Source of the DNA: Verrucomicrobiota bacterium
GTDB lineage: Bacteria > Chlamydiota > Chlamydiia > Chlamydiales > SM23-39
Reading direction: 5' to 3'
DNA: 33,437 nucleotides
NCBI GenBank assembly: GCA_018239895.1
Contig: JAFEGL010000007.1
Span: 1-33,437 of the forward strand
The translations under genes and the position numbers were made by a program. Below are positions 1 to 7,855 of this stretch, one piece after another. Numbering within the stretch: position 1 is the first letter of the stretch; the number at the start of each line of letters is the position of its first letter. The notes beneath the pieces are model-generated. The model had not been told where the DNA came from and made no database searches. It saw nothing but the letters and a program-made list of their open reading frames with translations.

Positions 1-34
1 CACGCAGGTGTGTCGCTCGCCCCCAAAACAAAAA

Positions 35-55
35 GGCACTGCCGTTGGCAGTGCC
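35..55. terminator. Bidirectional hairpin terminator next to the displaced tRNA-Tyr 3' half
   Basis: A perfect 9-bp stem (GGCACTGCC / GGCAGTGCC) with a 3-base loop is followed by TTTGTTTT on the plus strand and TTTTTGTTTT on the minus strand. On the minus strand it lies just downstream of the 3' end of the tRNA-Tyr fragment at 63-117. I infer that it is the original terminator of the tRNA-Tyr transcript, now separated from the functional gene by the inserted element. Confidence 0.8.
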
Positions 56-62
56 TTTGTTT

Positions 63-117
63 TGGGGGCGGGCGGACTCGAACCGCCGAACTCCGAAGAG
101 GGGGGATTTACAGTCCC
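63..117 (-). pseudogene. Displaced 3' half of tRNA-Tyr (far att end of the element)
   Basis: Read on the minus strand this runs from the anticodon stem-loop (GGGACTGTAAATCCC) through a variable arm (CTC-TTCG-GAG) and T arm (GGCGG / CCGCC around TTCGAGT) to the acceptor strand CGCCCCC plus discriminator A. Nothing resembling the D arm or 5' acceptor strand follows; the sequence beyond the anticodon loop is AT-rich. Its TCCCC would pair perfectly with the GGGGA of the intact gene at 15,452-15,533, whereas the 3' half now attached there leaves a G.U at the top of the anticodon stem. I infer that this fragment is the ancestral 3' half and that the intact gene received its 3' half from the element. 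Confidence 0.8.
103..117. other. Attachment-site core, left copy
   Basis: The 15 bases GGGATTTACAGTCCC (plus strand) recur identically at 15,492-15,506 in the same orientation. They correspond to the anticodon stem-loop of tRNA-Tyr. Identity breaks down outside this block except for scattered tRNA-constrained positions, as expected when a tyrosine recombinase crosses over in an anticodon loop. Confidence 0.75.
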
Positions 118-160
118 TTTTAAAACAATTCCCTAACTTTCCTAATCCACCATTAAACTG

Positions 161-189
161 TTGACTTCCCAATATTTACGAGGTAATCT
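161..189 (+). promoter_or_regulatory. Predicted sigma-70-type promoter of the integrase gene
   Basis: TTGACT (161-166) and TAATCT (184-189) are separated by 17 bases, close to the consensus. Transcription would begin near 196, about 80 bases before the integrase start, so the leader would contain the GTTGGACA repeats at 237-266. Confidence 0.6.
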
Positions 190-236
190 GAGTTCTCAAA
201 GATTCCCTTGGACGCTTCTAGCGTCATCATAGTTTG

Positions 237-266
237 GTTGGACAAGGGTTGGACAAACTTTAGACA
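237..266 (+). repeat. Tandem 11-bp-period repeats, left arm of the element
   Basis: GTTGGACA occurs at 237-244 and 248-255, and a degenerate copy TTTAGACA at 259-266, each exactly 11 bases apart (one helical turn). The same double repeat with the same spacing and orientation occurs at 15,369-15,387. The set lies 119 bases inside the left att core and directly abuts the integrase ribosome binding site at 266-270. Position and phasing suggest integrase arm-type binding sites. Confidence 0.65.
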
Positions 267-276
267 GGAGTTCTCA

Positions 277-1524
277 ATGGGATGGATCAAATCAAAGTTT
301 CAAGGCGTACGTTACCGTGAACACCCAACAAGAAAGCATGGTCTCTTACCAGATCGCTATTACACCATCTTCTACAAGCTCGATGGGAAAATGGTCCAAG
401 AAGCCCTTGGCTGGGCCAGTGAGTCTTGGGAAGAACAAGTCAATGGCGAGAAAAAACGGGCTAATTGGACAGAAAAACGAGCTGCTGGCGTTTTAGCCGA
501 ATTACAAAAAAACCAAAGCGTGGGAACAGGTCCCAGGACCTTAAAAGAAAAGCGGTCCATGCAAGAAAAAACCCAAGCCATTTTGAAAGCCGAAAGTTTG
601 ACTCTGGCCGAATTTTGGGAACAAGATTATCAGCATGTTCTAAAAGTTCGCATTAAGCCTGCATCTTGGAAAAAAGAAGTCTCTCATTTCCAAAATCGCA
701 TTAACCCATTGATGGGAAATAAAGCTTTAACCTCTATCACCTCCATGGATATAGAACGGATGGTTGACCAAATGCGAGCTGATAAGCTAACACCTCGGAC
801 TCAGCAATATGCCGTGGGAACATTCTTTCGTATCTGGAAGCTTGCAGCCAAGCGCAAGCTGGTTAAAATCGGCGATAATCCCGCGACAGCTATACCAGTT
901 AAGCAAGTGAACAACACTCGATTGCGCATTCTATCCCCTGAAGAATTGAAAAGCATTCTCAAACACCTTGTTGGATCAGATCCCTTGACTCACGATATCA
1001 CCTTATTTTGTGCTTACACAGGCTGTCGATTTTCTGAAGCTGCCCGTCTCAGGTGGGAACATGTTGATTTAACTCGAAATGCAGCACTCTTGACAGAAAC
1101 GAAAAATAAAGATTCCCGAGAGATTTATTTAGAACCCGAAATAATAGCCTTACTTGAACGCCGAGTTCCAGGAAGAACAGGTGACTTTGTTTTCACAAAA
1201 AAAGATGGATCGCTCTTGAAAGAGCCCCCGAAATCCTTTAAGACAGCGGTTGACAAGCTAGGATTCAACAAAGACCGAGGCCTCCGCGATCGCATCACCT
1301 TCCATTCATTAAGACATACAGCAGCCACGTTTGCGGCCCGCAATCATATCGATGTCAAAGATATGCAGCTGATCTTTGGTTGGAAAACCCCCTCCATGGT
1401 CTTCCGCTATGTCAAAGGCAATGAAAGCGCAAGACGCCATGCGATGAAAGGGCTCGCACGCACCCTCTCAGGTGAAGAATCAAAGATCATACCTATAGAG
1501 AAAGCTGAAAAAGTCAGCGGATAA
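277..1524 (+). CDS. int: Tyrosine recombinase / integrase of the tRNA-Tyr element
   Basis: This 415-residue site-specific recombinase would insert and excise the element at tRNA-Tyr. The C-terminal half has the catalytic signature: Arg in TGCRFSEAARLRW, the HSLRH box (HSLRHTAATFAARN), a Trp in place of the second His (IFGWKTPS) and the nucleophile Tyr in FRYVKGN. The N-terminal third is a basic arm-binding region, followed by a SAM-like core-binding domain. I chose the ATG at 277 because AGGAG sits 6 bases upstream; an in-frame TTG at 208 would overlap the arm repeats and lacks a comparable site. The gene lies just inside the left end and 12 bases before the next gene. Family assignment is secure; the exact subfamily is not. 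Confidence 0.93.
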   Translation: MGWIKSKFQGVRYREHPTRKHGLLPDRYYTIFYKLDGKMVQEALGWASESWEEQVNGEKKRANWTEKRAAGVLAELQKNQSVGTGPRTLKEKRSMQEKTQAILKAESLTLAEFWEQDYQHVLKVRIKPASWKKEVSHFQNRINPLMGNKALTSITSMDIERMVDQMRADKLTPRTQQYAVGTFFRIWKLAAKRKLVKIGDNPATAIPVKQVNNTRLRILSPEELKSILKHLVGSDPLTHDITLFCAYTGCRFSEAARLRWEHVDLTRNAALLTETKNKDSREIYLEPEIIALLERRVPGRTGDFVFTKKDGSLLKEPPKSFKTAVDKLGFNKDRGLRDRITFHSLRHTAATFAARNHIDVKDMQLIFGWKTPSMVFRYVKGNESARRHAMKGLARTLSGEESKIIPIEKAEKVSG

Positions 1525-1536
1525 TAGGAGTCTTTG

Positions 1537-2151
1537 ATGAACTATGAACAAGCCAAAAGGCTCATTTCTAAAAAACTTCAGTCTGAGCTCTATCAGCCCT
1601 ATGGCATGGAACGTTACAAAATGGTCCTCATGCTCAGGACAGGAATCGAAGTGACCACAGAAAAAGGTCGTATCTATAAGCCGCTGCCGCTCGGCATTAA
1701 TCTGGAATGGTTAATCAAATCTCTATGTGGAAAAGAAAGCCCCTTCGTAAAAATCAGATTTACCGGAAAAGGCGCTGCCAATCTAGTAGAGCTAGCCAAA
1801 AATGACTCGATTGCATGGGACGCAGCAAAACAGCTGACAGCAAAGATCCTTGAACAAGGAGACCCTTTACCAGTTGAGTTACGTCAATTTACCATTGAAA
1901 TTCTCAGAGGGGGTAAGCGACCGAAAAAACAAGGACGCTACAAAGCTGAGAACCTTTACCGAGATCAATGCATTGCTGATTCCATCTATGCGTTGCATGA
2001 ATGCGGCTTCAAACCTCTGACAAAAAATTCCAACGAAAGCAAAAATAACTCTGCTTGCCATGTTGTCGTCGAGGCGCTGGCAAAGTTGGGCGATATGATC
2101 TCTTATGATGCCGTCAAGTCCATTTGGAGAAATTATAAAGAATCTCTCTGA
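1537..2151 (+). CDS. Hypothetical protein, 204 aa, downstream of the integrase
   Basis: I do not recognise this gene. It encodes a soluble, fairly basic protein with no signal peptide or membrane segment. The middle (GGKRPKKQGRYKAENLYRDQ) is strongly basic and could contact nucleic acid, and the C-terminal part is predicted helical. The ATG at 1537 has TAGGAG 6 bases upstream; a TTG one codon earlier is also in frame. It starts 12 bases after int and is followed by a terminator hairpin at 2171-2202, so int and this gene probably form one transcript. A role linked to recombination or element maintenance is only an inference from position. Confidence 0.75.
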   Translation: MNYEQAKRLISKKLQSELYQPYGMERYKMVLMLRTGIEVTTEKGRIYKPLPLGINLEWLIKSLCGKESPFVKIRFTGKGAANLVELAKNDSIAWDAAKQLTAKILEQGDPLPVELRQFTIEILRGGKRPKKQGRYKAENLYRDQCIADSIYALHECGFKPLTKNSNESKNNSACHVVVEALAKLGDMISYDAVKSIWRNYKESL

Positions 2152-2170
2152 TTCTGTCTCTTAAACGCAT

Positions 2171-2218
2171 GCGGGGAAATATGATACCTCATTGTTCCCC
2201 GCGCTTTTCTCTTTTTTA
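2171..2218 (+). terminator. Rho-independent terminator after the int operon
   Basis: The stem GCGGGGAA / TTCCCCGC (2171-2178 and 2195-2202) has a 16-base loop and is followed by a T-rich run ending near 2218. It separates the int unit from the AlpA/primase unit. Confidence 0.65.
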
Positions 2219-2304
2219 TTCTTTTATGATCAGCACCAATGATTCCTTAGCTATCTGCAAGATATCTGGGGAACATGCAAACAATTGTTACAAAGGTGCA
2301 ACAT

Positions 2305-2562
2305 ATGAACAACGAAGTTATAAAAACCGACGTTTTTAGCCAGATGGCCGCACGTTGGCCATCCTCCGTCGTCGCCCGGGCAGAAGCCAAACAATTTACC
2401 GGCGGAGGGATCAGTCCCAAAACCTTAGCTAATGCCGATTCCAAAGGCAACGGACCCGTAGGCCGTTTTTTTATCGGACGGCGCGTCTGCTATCCAGTAG
2501 CTTCTCTTGTCGAATGGCTCAGACAAAATGCAAAAGGGACAGAACATGCAAAAATTCATTGA
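2305..2562 (+). CDS. AlpA-like small DNA-binding protein / excisionase candidate
   Basis: This protein of about 85 residues has a winged-helix-like layout common to AlpA/Xis-type regulators: a helix around SVVARAEAKQF, a turn with GGGISPKTLANADSKG, then a strand-turn GRFFIGRRVCYPVASLVEWL that resembles the wing and last helix of MerR-like excisionases. The ATG at 2305 has AAAGGTG 6 bases upstream; an in-frame ATG at 2275 would add 10 residues but has a poorly spaced site. It overlaps the primase gene by 17 bases. AlpA-like genes next to a primase-helicase are typical of P4-like satellites and integrative islands, where they control excision. The fold is inferred from pattern, not from a search. 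Confidence 0.6.
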   Translation: MNNEVIKTDVFSQMAARWPSSVVARAEAKQFTGGGISPKTLANADSKGNGPVGRFFIGRRVCYPVASLVEWLRQNAKGTEHAKIH

Positions 2563-4504
2563 GGCAGTACAGGCAGCAGGGCTAACACCTCCTGAGTGCA
2601 TTAAAATAGATGGCAATATCCAACGTTTTTCCAGCAATGGAAACCGTCATGACAAAGCAGGCTACTACTGCTTGTTCAACAATGGGAATGATTTCATAGG
2701 CGGGTTCTTTGGCTGTTGGCGCTCGGATGTTTACCAGATATGGACAAACCAATCCGAAGCAGAATTAAATAATCGCGATTTATGGCTAGAGAATAGGCTT
2801 AAAATCGAAGCTTCAAAGAGAGAGATCGAGCTGGCTCGAAAGGAAAAAGCCAGCAACGCAGCCAAAAAAGCCATGGAAATCTGGGAACAAGCAAAATCAG
2901 CAACAGATGATCACCCCTACCTCAAGAAAAAAGGCGTTAAATCTTATGGTTTGAAAGTCGATGAACGAGGAAATCTCCTCATCCCTGTTTTTGACTTAAA
3001 AAAAGAGATTCACTCTTTGCAGCTGATATCGACTAACACTGAACAGAACAAGCACTTCCTTCCAGATGGCATTGTCCGTGGTCACTGCTATTGGATCTCT
3101 GGAAAAGAGAACACTATTTACCTTGCGGAAGGGTATGCAACAGCAGCGAGCATCCACCAGGCAACAGGAGCCACTGTCTATATCTCTTTCATGGCGGGGA
3201 ATTTACTTCCTATTGCCCAAGTATTAAAGATTAGCAAACCTGACTCTCGACTTGTGATAGCAGCGGATAACGATGCTTTCACAGATCAAAATCCAGGTTT
3301 GACTAAAGCAAAAGAAGCTGCTTGCGTCGTTGGCGCTACGTTCATTTGCCCTGAATTCGATCCAAAATATCATGAAAAGCGACCGACCGACTTTAACGAT
3401 ATGCATCTACTGCATGGGCTTGAGGCATTAAAATTTCGACTCAATGAGTTCCTGCAAGAACGAGCAAAAAATCACAAAGAATATCCTAGACTCAGAACCG
3501 GTGCAGAAATCCGCAACCTAGATATCAAAATAGAATGGCTCATCGAAGGCATCATACCCAAAGGAGCCGTTTCTCTTCTTTTTGGTCGTGGAGGAATTGG
3601 TAAAACCACCTTAGCGTTGCAAATATGCGATGCGATTTCTTCAGGAGGTAGTTTTCTAGGCATCCCTGCTGAAAAGACACCCGTTATCTATGTAGACTAT
3701 GAAAATTCTCTTGCTATCCTTGTAGATCGTTTAAAGAAAGTTGGTGGAGAACAGATCTTGTTTTGGACAACTGACGATTCACCTGCGCAGCTCGACAAAG
3801 ATCCCCAAGCTTACGTCAACTTATTAAAGAACCATTCAAATGCTCTGCTGATTTTCGATACACTGCGGAGCGCACAGACTGGTGATGAGAACGAATCCAG
3901 ATCGATGGCTCTCGTGATGCAAACTCTACGCCAATTGCGAGATCAAGGCGCAACGATTATTCTTTTACATCATACCAGGAAAGGATCGGATAGCACCTAC
4001 AAAGGATCGACGGCCATTTTTGATTTAGTAGATCATGTTATGGGGCTATACCCTGTAAAAGGACGAGAAAATGATCAAGAAGTTGACGAAGACCATATGG
4101 AAAATACTGACCGCGCTTTTCGTTTTGGCACCAAGGATAAGACTCGCTTTCAGCCTTTTAAGCACTTCCTTCGCTTTGACAAAAAGACCCACCTTTTTGT
4201 CTCGGCTGACGATCCTGGCAATTTCCTCCTTGAGCAAATTCAAAAGCTGATCCCACAAGAAGGAATCATCCAAAAAGATTTGCTGCCTATTCTCGATCGT
4301 TCTTTAAATATCAAACAACGGAGGGCTCTTGCACTATTGCAGCAAGGAGCTGGTCATTATTGGTCTGCTGACAAAAAACCCCACCTAAAAAACTCGATTG
4401 TTTACAAAGCGTTTTGCAGTTTTGCAGATCCTATAGGGAATGTAAAGCTACAAAACACGCCCATCAAAGAGGGAGAAAACGATGAAAGCACACTATCCAA
4501 ATGA
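2546..4504 (+). CDS. Bifunctional Toprim primase / RecA-like replicative helicase
   Basis: This 652-residue cytoplasmic replication protein combines primase and helicase activities. Residues about 1-150 form a primase N-terminal region (YYCLFNNGNDFIGGFFGCWRS; HPYLKKKGV). Residues about 190-290 hold the Toprim domain (YLAEGYATAASI with the catalytic Glu, then VIAADNDAF). From about 330 there is a RecA/RepA-type ATPase with Walker A GRGGIGKTT (about 347-355), Walker B LLIFDTL (about 434-440) and LLHHTRKG. The architecture matches primase-helicases of satellites and plasmid-like islands. The ATG at 2546 has AGGG 7 bases upstream; an ATG at 2528 and a TTG at 2507 are also in frame. It implies that the excised element can replicate. 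Confidence 0.88.
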   Translation: MQKFIEAVQAAGLTPPECIKIDGNIQRFSSNGNRHDKAGYYCLFNNGNDFIGGFFGCWRSDVYQIWTNQSEAELNNRDLWLENRLKIEASKREIELARKEKASNAAKKAMEIWEQAKSATDDHPYLKKKGVKSYGLKVDERGNLLIPVFDLKKEIHSLQLISTNTEQNKHFLPDGIVRGHCYWISGKENTIYLAEGYATAASIHQATGATVYISFMAGNLLPIAQVLKISKPDSRLVIAADNDAFTDQNPGLTKAKEAACVVGATFICPEFDPKYHEKRPTDFNDMHLLHGLEALKFRLNEFLQERAKNHKEYPRLRTGAEIRNLDIKIEWLIEGIIPKGAVSLLFGRGGIGKTTLALQICDAISSGGSFLGIPAEKTPVIYVDYENSLAILVDRLKKVGGEQILFWTTDDSPAQLDKDPQAYVNLLKNHSNALLIFDTLRSAQTGDENESRSMALVMQTLRQLRDQGATIILLHHTRKGSDSTYKGSTAIFDLVDHVMGLYPVKGRENDQEVDEDHMENTDRAFRFGTKDKTRFQPFKHFLRFDKKTHLFVSADDPGNFLLEQIQKLIPQEGIIQKDLLPILDRSLNIKQRRALALLQQGAGHYWSADKKPHLKNSIVYKAFCSFADPIGNVKLQNTPIKEGENDESTLSK

Positions 4505-4631
4505 CCGTAAGCTGCACCCACTCAGGAGCTTTTTCGTTTTTTACAAGAGCTCCACAAAACTGCAAAACACCCTATGGTGCAAAGGGAAAAACACGCTAAC
4601 TCTTATTTCTATTTTTGCCCATTTCTGTTAA
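4482..4631 (+). CDS. Possible small ORF (49 aa) overlapping the primase 3' end
   Basis: An ATG at 4482 with GGGAG upstream opens a 49-codon frame that overlaps the end of the primase gene by 23 bases. The product is basic and Cys/aromatic-containing, beginning MKAHYPNDRK and ending ISIFAHFC. I recognise no family. The good ribosome binding site and coupled position favour translation, but the composition is unremarkable and it may be chance. Otherwise 4505-4664 holds no gene. Confidence 0.3.
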   Translation: MKAHYPNDRKLHPLRSFFVFYKSSTKLQNTLWCKGKNTLTLISIFAHFC

Positions 4632-4664
4632 ATTCATCATTTCAAAACTGTTCCCTAGGAAGAG

Positions 4665-5375
4665 ATGAAAATTTTTAACATTTATTGCGATGAATCCTGC
4701 CATTTGGAAAATGACCAGCAGCAAGTGATGCTCCTGGGAGCTGTCTGGTGCCCCAGTGATCTTTCAAGAAGCATCGCTAAGAGACTCAAGGCGATCAAGA
4801 AAAAACACGATTTAAGCCCAACTTTTGAAATCAAATGGACAAAAGTTTCTCCTGCAAAGATCGATTTCTACATGGACATATTAAGCTATTTCTTTGAAGA
4901 AAGCGGCCTTTACTTTCGCGCTCTGATCATCCCTGATAAAACCAAGCTTCGTCATGATGCCTTCAACCATGATCATGATACCTGGTACTACAAAATGTAC
5001 TTTGAAATGCTTAAAGTCCTTCTAAATCCTCATGATCGCTACCACATTTATCTCGATATCAAAGACTCGAAATCTGGAGAAAAAGTTGCCAAGCTCCATG
5101 ATGTCCTGTGCAATAATGCCTATGATTTTCAACGTCAAATCATTGAACGGGTGCAAACCGTCCGTTCCCACGAAATCGAACAGTTACAATTGGCAGACCT
5201 TCTGATTGGGTGTGTGCTGGCAGCGAATAGAAATAGTGAGATAAGTGGAGCGAAAAAAGCGCTAGTGGAAAAGATGCGCCAACTCTCCGGATATTGCCTT
5301 ACCCGCACAACTCTTATCCGGGAAAGAAAGGTTAATCTCATACGATGGCAAGCTAGCGAGGTTAGCAATGGATGA
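4665..5375 (+). CDS. DUF3800 family protein (putative RNase H-like nuclease)
   Basis: This 236-residue protein begins with the DUF3800 hallmark, a first strand carrying YCDES (Asp9, Glu10), followed by LLGAVWCP, a central acidic strand IYLDIKDSKSG and a C-terminal QLQLADLLIGCVLAA helix. These positions are those expected of a ribonuclease H-like active site. DUF3800 proteins are widespread in mobile elements, and their function is mostly undetermined. AGGAAGAG precedes the ATG. The next gene starts 8 bases before this stop codon, so the two are translationally coupled. The pair sits between the replication module and the metal module, where cargo or defence genes are common. Family call good; nuclease activity is inference. 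Confidence 0.75.
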   Translation: MKIFNIYCDESCHLENDQQQVMLLGAVWCPSDLSRSIAKRLKAIKKKHDLSPTFEIKWTKVSPAKIDFYMDILSYFFEESGLYFRALIIPDKTKLRHDAFNHDHDTWYYKMYFEMLKVLLNPHDRYHIYLDIKDSKSGEKVAKLHDVLCNNAYDFQRQIIERVQTVRSHEIEQLQLADLLIGCVLAANRNSEISGAKKALVEKMRQLSGYCLTRTTLIRERKVNLIRWQASEVSNG

Positions 5376-5889
5376 TGCAATCCCTTCCTGGCTTCCCGAT
5401 CTGGTTTTGTTGGAAAATTACAAAGGCAATTGGAGTACTTACATCAATGCTGTGTATCAGTACTTCCACAAAGATTTCGTAGAAAGCAAGCCCTCTTTTC
5501 AAAAAGTTCCTGTCTTTGCAAGATACTATCCTCCCTATGAAGAAAAGGGGGCGACTTTTTGGCATCTCGTATCTGAAGGAAGCCAGGAAGCAGAAAGAAT
5601 CCCCGATTTAAGACGTTGCGAAAGAATTCGCTGGCCGAGGCCAATGATTGAAAATATGAATTCTACAGAAGTCAGGATTTGGGAAACAATCCGTCCGTGG
5701 AAAAACCAAAAGCAACGAAGGATCAATTTTGCTCTCAACAACTTCAGCTATATTGTCGTAATAGCAGAAACTCGAAAAGGTTTCGATCTAGTAACGGCAT
5801 ATCATTTGGAAAAGCTGCACCGCAGAGAAAAGCTAAGAAAAGAATTTGAGAGTTTTTCAGGACAAAAAAAAGAGGGCTCCGCTGTTTAG
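5368..5889 (+). CDS. Small basic protein coupled to the DUF3800 gene
   Basis: This 173-residue protein has no signal or membrane segment. Visible features are RCERIRWPRPMIEN near the middle and a C-terminal strand-helix YIVVIAETRKGFDLVTAYHL followed by the highly charged EKLHRREKLRKEFE. The last block resembles the end of BECR-fold (barnase/RelE-like) phage nucleases, but that is pattern recognition only. Its ATG lies inside the last codons of the DUF3800 gene (8-base overlap). Coupling suggests a two-component system, possibly toxin-antitoxin or anti-phage. Its 3' end overlaps the hairpin that terminates the opposite-strand operon. Confidence 0.7.
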   Translation: MDDAIPSWLPDLVLLENYKGNWSTYINAVYQYFHKDFVESKPSFQKVPVFARYYPPYEEKGATFWHLVSEGSQEAERIPDLRRCERIRWPRPMIENMNSTEVRIWETIRPWKNQKQRRINFALNNFSYIVVIAETRKGFDLVTAYHLEKLHRREKLRKEFESFSGQKKEGSAV

Positions 5890-5897
5890 ACGGGCCC
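5864..5897 (-). terminator. Minus-strand terminator downstream of the oxidase operon
   Basis: Read on the minus strand, a GGGCCCG / CGGAGCCC stem with one bulged A is followed by TCTTTTTTT. It lies about 190 bases beyond the multicopper oxidase stop and overlaps the end of the convergent gene at 5368-5889. The stretch 5898-6088 holds no gene that I can support. Confidence 0.55.
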
Positions 5898-6088
5898 CAA
5901 ATTCCTTCTACACATGGTAGATGAATAATCTTCATTGTATACGTTTTGTCTATTTCTGTCAAATCAAGCATTCTTATCTTTTGGCATAAGTTATTAATAA
6001 TTATACAGTTAACGCAGCTTGCTCTTTGGCATGCCTTAAAAGAAATCAACCTAACCCGCAAAGATGGGGGAAAGAGGGAGAAGATGCC

Positions 6089-7855
6089 CTATTTCAAGAC
6101 GGATTGTATCCAAAGACTCTTGCCTCGAGTTACCAATCCACCATACTCTGCCGTGATACCTATCAAGCTTACATTGATCAAACTGACTAATACGAAGATC
6201 CATGCTGAAAAAATCTTCTTGCTTTTGATGACATAACCCCTAAAAAATGCGTGCCCTATGCTATAGGCTAAAGTAGTAAGAGCCCAATTTCTATGCAAAA
6301 GAACATAAGGGTGGCCGGGATGGCTTAATTCAGCTGCATATAACCCTGTAATGACAGTAAGGATGGCAAACGCAGCACCAACAATAACGAGCCAATGCGA
6401 GACATTGTAGTAAGGTTCTTTGACTATTCCGATAAGGAATAAGCAATCGAATGCAAAAACCATTAAGAAAAGAACGATTGGAAAATGAAGAAGAACTGGA
6501 TGAAGATCGCCTATTTGAAATGCCCCAGTATTCTGCGTATGCTCACCTGCCACATGATCTGGAGTCATTTCCCTATTCATCTGGGCGGGGTCCATTTTCA
6601 TTCCAGCCGGCATTTTTTGTTGTGCTGATCCTTCTTGTTGCATCATGCCATCCATTTTCATCTGACCATGCTGCATGTTGTGGGTCTTTTGTTGTAAAGA
6701 TGAAGAAGGCTGTCCATACCAGCCTGGATCATTATAGTTGGTAATTCCTTCCCGGACTTTAACAATGGTGAACATGCCACTCATATCAATCAATCCAAAA
6801 GGACCTGAAGAGCTATAGGGTAGAAAGTTAGGAGGTCGCTGCACATGGTGGCTCATCTCAAACATCTCTCCCATCCCCGTCTCTCCCATCGACATATAAT
6901 CGGGAAGGATTTTTTGGATCTTATTTGCCCATTCTCCCTGATCGACTCCAATCATGTTGGGAATACCGTGCTCCATTCCGCTCATTGTATGGTGCGTTTT
7001 ATGACAGTGCAAAGCCCAATCGCCAGGTTCATCGGCCACAAATTCAATGTCATGTGTATTCCCTACAACAACATCGATCGTATTTCCTAGATATTGAGCG
7101 CTTTTAGGGAGCCTCCACCCTCCTGATCCTGTGACAGTAAAAGCAAATCCGTGCAAGTGAATGGGGTGGTTATCCATACTTAAGTTAGCAAAACGAATCC
7201 TCACACGCTCCCCCTTTTTAACAACAAGCGGGTCTGCGCCAGGATAAATGCGTCCATTAAAGGTGAAGTAATTGAAATCGAGCATGACCATCGGATCAGG
7301 AGTCGACGCTCCAGAAGGGATGTACCATTCATGGACAAAGATCGCAAAATCTCTGTCGACAGGTGGAGATATGGGTTCTTTGGGATGAATGATAAAAAAA
7401 CCCATCATGCCCATCCCCATCTGAGTTATTTCATCGAAATGAGGATGGTACATATAGGTACCATGCTGCTTTAGAGTGAACTCATAACTAAAAGTCTCTC
7501 CAGGTGGAATGGGGGCTTGATTGAGACCTGTCACTCCATCCATGTTATTGGGGACAAGAATCCCATGCCAATGAACCGTTGTAGGCTCAGGAAGATGGTT
7601 CGTGACTAAAATTCTTACTCGATCTCCCTCAACCGCCTCAATTGTAGGCCCTGGAGTGCTTCCATTGTACCCCCAGCAGTTGACAACAAGTCCAGGTGCA
7701 AACTCCTGCTTGATTGGCTCTGCAATCAGATGAAAGACTTTAACACCATTTTCGATAATCCAAGGAAGTTTGGCAGTGTTTGGAGTAATGACCGAGTGCT
7801 TCTCCTGTTTATTACATCCAAAAAGCAGCACTAAAAGAAGAAACAAATATCTCAT
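6089..7855 (-). CDS. Two-domain multicopper oxidase lipoprotein fused to a DUF2231-like membrane domain
   Basis: This 588-residue exported protein probably oxidises Cu(I) to the less toxic Cu(II). A lipoprotein signal ends at LFGC (Cys14). Domain 1 carries HWHG (about 95-98) and HPHFDE (about 137). Domain 2 carries HPIHLHG (about 230) and HCHKTHHTMSGM (about 283-294), giving all trinuclear and type 1 copper ligands, with Met as axial ligand. Only about 135 residues separate HWHG from HPIHLHG, so this is a two-domain oxidase rather than a three-domain CopA/CueO. A Met/His-rich linker (about 390-430) follows. Then come four hydrophobic segments beginning LHPVLLHFPIVLF, which look like DUF2231. 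Its ATG overlaps the stop of the TolC-like gene (ATGA). Confidence 0.88.
   Translation of the reverse strand: MRYLFLLLVLLFGCNKQEKHSVITPNTAKLPWIIENGVKVFHLIAEPIKQEFAPGLVVNCWGYNGSTPGPTIEAVEGDRVRILVTNHLPEPTTVHWHGILVPNNMDGVTGLNQAPIPPGETFSYEFTLKQHGTYMYHPHFDEITQMGMGMMGFFIIHPKEPISPPVDRDFAIFVHEWYIPSGASTPDPMVMLDFNYFTFNGRIYPGADPLVVKKGERVRIRFANLSMDNHPIHLHGFAFTVTGSGGWRLPKSAQYLGNTIDVVVGNTHDIEFVADEPGDWALHCHKTHHTMSGMEHGIPNMIGVDQGEWANKIQKILPDYMSMGETGMGEMFEMSHHVQRPPNFLPYSSSGPFGLIDMSGMFTIVKVREGITNYNDPGWYGQPSSSLQQKTHNMQHGQMKMDGMMQQEGSAQQKMPAGMKMDPAQMNREMTPDHVAGEHTQNTGAFQIGDLHPVLLHFPIVLFLMVFAFDCLFLIGIVKEPYYNVSHWLVIVGAAFAILTVITGLYAAELSHPGHPYVLLHRNWALTTLAYSIGHAFFRGYVIKSKKIFSAWIFVLVSLINVSLIGITAEYGGLVTRGKSLWIQSVLK

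Noticed and set aside
5744..6061. 105-codon minus-strand frame between the oxidase and the 173-aa gene
   Set aside because: It crosses the minus-strand terminator at 5864-5897 and overlaps a well-supported plus-strand gene; no family features.
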